Source of the DNA: Nemertoderma westbladi | Lineage: Eukaryota > Xenacoelomorpha > Nemertodermatida > Nemertodermatidae | Direction of reading: 5' to 3' | Length of the DNA stretch: 23,091 nucleotides | Assembly: GCA_032718475.1 (NCBI GenBank) | Contig: JAUCBJ010007713.1 | Span: forward strand, 1 to 23,091 | Shown here: piece after piece, positions 20,125-23,091 of the stretch | Position numbering within the stretch: position 1 is the stretch's first letter | How the letters are laid out: each line of letters starts with the position of its first letter | Made by a program: the position numbers and the translations under genes | The notes under the pieces: generated by a model | The model's input: only the letters and a program-made list of their open reading frames with translations | Told to the model about the DNA's origin: nothing | Databases searched by the model: none

Positions 20125-20444
20125 CGCCGCCTCCACCATCCTTGCAGTGGCGTCCGCCACCATCTTTGCGGCTCCCAACAGTCGCCGTTGCAACTCGGGG
20201 TCCACTGATAGTTCCGCTTCCTTCCGCAAGGACTCCACCAGCAGACTGGTGGCCTCGGCCAGCGCCCGGGCCTGTCTCACCATCTCCGGAGCGTCGCCCA
20301 GACTGTTGAAGAGTTTATCCGAGGTGGTTATCACTGCGTCACACGCTTCGTCGTACGGACCCACAGCCTTCCCGGGTTCCTGGCCACGACGAACGTGCGA
20401 TAATATCTCGTTGAGAAGTTGAGTTATATTGGTGGCGACCACAC
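20099..20444 (-). CDS. talin exon C: rod bundle R3, ends inside a minisatellite
   Basis: This is a 346-nt exon. The acceptor CTAAATTCAG precedes GTGTGGTCGCC, and the first two bases complete the Gly codon from exon B. It encodes VVATNITQLLNEILSHVRRG, then VGPYDEACDAVITTSDKLF, GDAPEMVRQARALAEATSLL and AAKMVADATARMVEAAKNTA. Vertebrate talin has the same order, including GDAGEMVRQARILAQATS and ILADATAKMVEAAKGAAAHP. The exon ends ...CATCCGGAAAG|GTGGGTA in phase 2, and AG plus T of exon D makes Ser, giving AAHPES-TDQQ against vertebrate AAHPDSEEQQ. The last ~25 bases of the exon and the donor are also the repeat unit of the adjoining minisatellite, so identical donor contexts recur every 31 nt downstream. 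Confidence 0.95.
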
Positions 20445-20539
20445 CTGAATTTAGAGTTGAGGTTGGTCAATTAATTACTCTACACGAGAACATGTAACTT
20501 TCTGTTGATGTACACTTTAAGGAAAGGGGTCGGACATAT

Positions 20540-20705
20540 TATATATCGTGTCATTGGGAAGTCGCAGCCAGGTTCACTGGGGCCTCAGTCCATCGACCCA
20601 TCTCAAGGTAAACTGTTAAACCTCGGATAAAAATTATTGGATTGAATTCTCAGCTTGGCGACGATGGACGGCAAGAAGCAGAAGAAATTAGAATAAATGA
20701 GTAAC
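20540..20705 (+). other. possible retroelement 3' tail (unassigned)
   Basis: This segment looks unlike the surrounding AT-rich intron. It reads GGGGCCTCAGTCCATCGACC..., CTGTTAAACCTCGG, and ends in an A-rich run GGCAAGAAGCAGAAGAAATT. This could be the 3' end of a truncated non-LTR element or SINE on the plus strand, but I see no protein-coding remnant and no duplication of flanking sequence. The assignment is weak. Confidence 0.2.
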
Positions 20706-20739
20706 TCTAAGTCCATTCTGCACAGGCACCCTTACTCTC

Positions 20740-21866
20740 TCTGGTCATCCACAAATTCCGGACACTTTGACCAGCACCCATTGCAAAACCAGGGCACACT
20801 CCCCTACCTCATGCCAAAATCCGGAAACACAACCATACCTCATACCAGAATCCGGAAACACAACCATACCTCATACCAGAATCCGGACACACAACCATAC
20901 ATCATACCAGAATCCGGAAACACAACCATACCTCATACCAGAATCCGGACACACAACCATACATCATACCAGAATCCGGACACACAGCCATACCTCATAC
21001 CAGAATCCGGAAACACAACCATACCTCATACAAGAATCCGGACACACAACCATGCCTCATACCAGAATCCGGAAACACAACCATACCTCATACAAGAATC
21101 CGGACACACAACCATGCCTCATACCAGAATCCGGAAACACAACCATACCTCATACCAGAATCCGGAAACACAACCATACCTCATACCAGAATCCGGACAC
21201 ACAACCATACATCATACATCATACCAGAATCCGGAAACACAACCATACCTCATACCAGAATCCGGACACACAACCATACCTCATACCAGAATCCGGAAAC
21301 ACAACCATACCTCATACCAGAATCCGGAAACACAACCATACCTCATACAAGAATCCGGACACACAACCATGCCTCATACCAGAATCCGGAAACACAACCA
21401 TACCTCATACCAGAATCCCGAAACACAACCATACCTCATACCAGAATCCTGAAACACAACCATACCTCATACCAGAATCCGGACACACAACCATACCTCA
21501 TACCAGAATCCGGACACACAACCATACCTCATACCAGAATCCGGAAACACAACCATACCTCATACCAGAATCCGGACACACAACCATACTTCATACCAGA
21601 ATCCGGACTCACAACCGAATCCGGACACCCACCCATACCAGAATCCGGACACACAACCATACCTCATACCAGAATCCGGAAACACAACCATACCTCATAC
21701 CAGAATCCGGACACACAACCATACCTCATACCAGAATCCGGAAACACAACCATACATCATACCAGAATCCGGAAACACAACCATACCTCATACCAGAATC
21801 CGGACTCACAACCGAATCCGGACACACAACCATACATCATACCAGAATCCGGACACCCTCCCATTC
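20740..21866. repeat. minisatellite, 31-bp unit, about 34 copies
   Basis: Contiguous tandem array with a 31-bp unit. On the plus strand each unit contains CCAGAATCCGGA, then AACACAACC or CACACAACC, then ATACCTCAT or ATACATCAT. Copies are clear from about 20815, and degenerate copies extend back to about 20740 (ATTCCGGACACTTTGACC). Two unit types (GGAAACAC and GGACACAC) alternate irregularly, with a few deletions near 21215 and 21600-21640. Because 31 is not a multiple of 3 and the unit lacks stops, all three plus frames stay open for hundreds of codons. That explains long ORF-like stretches here; they are not genes. The array lies in the talin intron next to exon B. Confidence 0.95.
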
Positions 21867-21884
21867 CGTTGACTCGACACTCAC

Positions 21885-22023
21885 CCATATCGTTTAGGTT
21901 ATCCTCGTCCATGGATGTTGATTTGGCCTTCTCTATCAGGTCGTCGATACATTTGGCAACAGATTTCGCGGAAACAACCAACTCATCCTGACAAGTTGGA
22001 TCGTTAATAGTCGGTGCCGTTAC
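21885..22023 (-). CDS. talin exon B: rod, R2/R3 region
   Basis: This is a 139-nt exon. The acceptor TTTGTTTCCCAG precedes GTAACGGCACCG, and the strong donor GG|GTGAGT lies at 21879-21886. It encodes VTAPTINDPTCQDELVVSAK..., then SVAKCIDDLIEKAK, and ends with one base of a split Gly codon (phase 1). The vertebrate counterpart reads VVAPTISSPVCQEQLVEAGR, so identity is clear. Read through the donor, the frame runs into the minisatellite of the next intron, but the joined frame DMG|VVATNITQLLNE with exon C matches talin and fixes the boundary. The short acidic stretch MDEDNLND lies in a loop region where vertebrate talin also varies. Confidence 0.92.
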
Positions 22024-22291
22024 CTGGGAAACAAATTAACAATAAATAAACCTAAAAATAACATTTCTTGAGTTTCCTAACAATAACTCAGCATAAATTC
22101 CCTACGGGTATATCAATTCAATCAACTCCTAAACTCAAATTAAGTTGTTTAATTTATTGTTTAATTTTGTTGTTTAAATTTTCAATCTGAGGGTTTTAAG
22201 TTGAAGTAACTTTTTATTATTTTTTATTTTATATTAAATGTTCTATGTAACTAAATCAGCTCAGAGTGTTTAAAGTTAATAAATATATAAC
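22024..22291 (-). other. intron A/B (268 bp)
   Basis: Short AT-rich intron with donor GTTATATA at the 22290/22291 side and acceptor TTTCCCAG next to exon B. It holds no repeats or ORFs that I can see. Confidence 0.8.
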
Positions 22292-22432
22292 CTTAACGCA
22301 GGCGACCAACTCAGATGCAGACAGCGCGCACTGTGTACTTCCGTTGATGATGTCATTGTGAGCGTCTTTACTCTCAACACCGTCGGCGACTTCCTTGGCT
22401 TTATGTACCAGAGCGGCGGTTTCATTGGCCAC
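22292..22432 (-). CDS. talin exon A: end of rod bundle R2 region
   Basis: This internal coding exon has 141 nt, or 47 codons. It begins with GTG after ...ACTAATAG and ends ...GTTAAG before the donor GTTATATA, so both boundaries are phase 0. The translation starts VANETAALVHKAKEVAD and ends QCALSASELVACVK. The QCALS-SQLVACTK segment is highly characteristic of vertebrate talin just before the VAPTI segment. The sequence is amphipathic, alanine-rich helix typical of the rod. It joins in frame to exon B across a 268-bp intron. The exon was recognised from talin similarity and splice sites; it is too short to stand out as an ORF. Confidence 0.9.
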
Positions 22433-23091
22433 CTATTAGTAATTATAATTAAGAGTTAGTTAGTTTATTATATTAAAAGTTGACAGTATATTGGTATCCT
22501 ACCCTTACCGGTAGGGTATGTTTGTGTTCAGTGTTAGCAGTAACAACTACACTGATCAGTCTACCGAGAGGTCAATGACCTATATTATTATGCTACTACA
22601 CCTCCAGTCCTACACTCACGGAGTAGTAAAAAACTGGTGATCCAACGCAAACTTACTGCGGGGCCCAGAGTGAAACACATAGCGGGAGCACAGGGAGTAG
22701 GGTGTAGGTGTCAGGGGTCGTAATAATCAAGGTCATTGAACCGGCCAACCACATCTAAGCGACGCCAAACATCTTTAAAGCAACACCCTGTCCCTGACCT
22801 ACTTGCATCTAACATTGTATATTAATTACCTTATTCCAAGTAAGAGGTAATATGATGGACACACCGTCCAACTATAGGCTAATGATGGTAGTGATAGTGA
22901 GCAGGGTCAATAATCAATAATACCCATATACATGTTTGCTGGATGACTGTCGCAAGTTATTTGGACATTTTAAAGTAATTATAAGGCATTATTCCTAACC
23001 GCATGTTCTGCGAATAAGGCTTAAAATACATTATATTTGCACCCGTTGGTTCATTCTAAACAACGACAATCGTGATTGGCTGAAGTTTGTG
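22433..23091. other. intron upstream of exon A, no recognisable gene
   Basis: This is the partial intron upstream of exon A. The acceptor is the AG complementary to 22433-22434. I searched both strands for another talin exon and found none, so the preceding exon lies outside the window. The stretch near 22500-22820 is somewhat GC-richer than the surrounding AT-rich DNA and contains a short imperfect hairpin near 22499-22518, but nothing that I can assign to a repeat family. Confidence 0.5.

Larger units (their letters stand above)
20445..21884 (-). other. intron B/C (1440 bp), mostly minisatellite
   Basis: The donor is GTGAGT at 21879-21884 and the acceptor is TCTAAATTCAG beside exon C. About 1.05 kb of the 1.44 kb is the 31-bp tandem array listed separately. 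The remaining 20445-20740 part has no coding sequence. Confidence 0.85.
3265..22432 (-). other. talin gene, 3' two thirds (seven exons, six complete introns)
   Basis: This is the span of the talin gene visible here, transcribed on the minus strand. Seven exons (22432-22292, 22023-21885, 20444-20099, 14294-14186, 9121-8960, 8393-8201, 7841-3265) total 5667 nt, giving 1888 codons plus TAG. All six introns are GT-AG on the minus strand and their phases agree: 0 (A/B), 1 (B/C), 2 (C/D), 0 (D/E), 0 (E/F), 1 (F/G). Joined, the protein follows talin rod order from about bundle R2 to the C-terminus with no missing segment that I can see. Talin links integrin tails to actin at adhesions, and the rod carries vinculin-binding helices and actin-binding sites. 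The integrin-binding FERM head is not in the window. Talin-1 versus talin-2 is a vertebrate distinction, so I give no paralogue symbol. Confidence 0.95.

Noticed and set aside
20697-21897. Long plus-strand ORFs (251 and 376 codons) encoding a TQPYLIPESG/TSYQNPE-type repeat protein
   Set aside because: They are the three frames of a stop-free 31-bp minisatellite in a talin intron, opposite to the gene. All frames are open, unit changes are not codon-biased, and no start or flanking coding sequence is seen.
22499-22518. Hairpin around TACCCTTACCGGTAGGGTA as a regulatory or terminator element
   Set aside because: Short, imperfect, in an animal intron, with no supporting context.
22700-22780. 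Possible tRNA-derived SINE (B-box-like GGTTCAATGACC on the minus strand)
   Set aside because: It does not match the B-box pattern at the last fixed position, and no A box or A-rich tail accompanies it.

Overview
This window is eukaryotic DNA from an animal. It carries the 3' two thirds of a talin gene on the minus strand. The evidence is a continuous talin rod reading frame split by GT-AG introns with matching phases, non-LTR retrotransposon remnants in the introns, minisatellites, and AT-rich noncoding DNA around markedly GC-richer exons. The gene looks like talin from an invertebrate. I cannot name the phylum from the sequence.

Layout, in gene order from high to low coordinates: intron sequence (23091-22433); exon A (22432-22292); exon B (22023-21885); an intron largely filled by a 31-bp minisatellite of about 34 copies; exon C (20444-20099); a 5.8-kb intron made almost entirely of a second 31-bp minisatellite split by a damaged plus-strand LINE, which itself contains a 292-bp-period tandem repeat; exon D (14294-14186); a 5.1-kb intron with a broken minus-strand LINE; exon E (9121-8960); exon F (8393-8201); and one 4577-nt terminal exon G (7841-3265) encoding everything from about rod domain R5 through R13 (I/LWEQ actin-binding) and the C-terminal dimerisation helix. 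Positions 1-3260 are AT-rich 3' flank with no gene that I can recognise. The seven exons join without a frame error into 1888 codons plus a TAG stop. The FERM head and first rod bundles lie beyond 23091.

The most striking observation is at the 3' end of exon C. The last ~25 exonic bases plus the first 7 intron bases, including the real splice donor, form the repeat unit of the minisatellite that follows. Twelve copies of the exon-donor junction are therefore lined up at exactly 31-nt spacing (19758 to 20099), and 13 more junction-type copies lie beyond the LINE insertion at 15305-15677. A diverged version of the unit (14345-15301) carries an acceptor-like TTCCTTTACAG instead and is organised in 225-bp higher-order repeats. 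The array appears to be an exon-intron junction amplified into a satellite that now makes up much of the intron. A second point is the contrast between finely divided upstream exons and a single giant 3' exon. A third is a tandem repeat (17500-18725) whose monomers each carry a CTCF-core-like motif.
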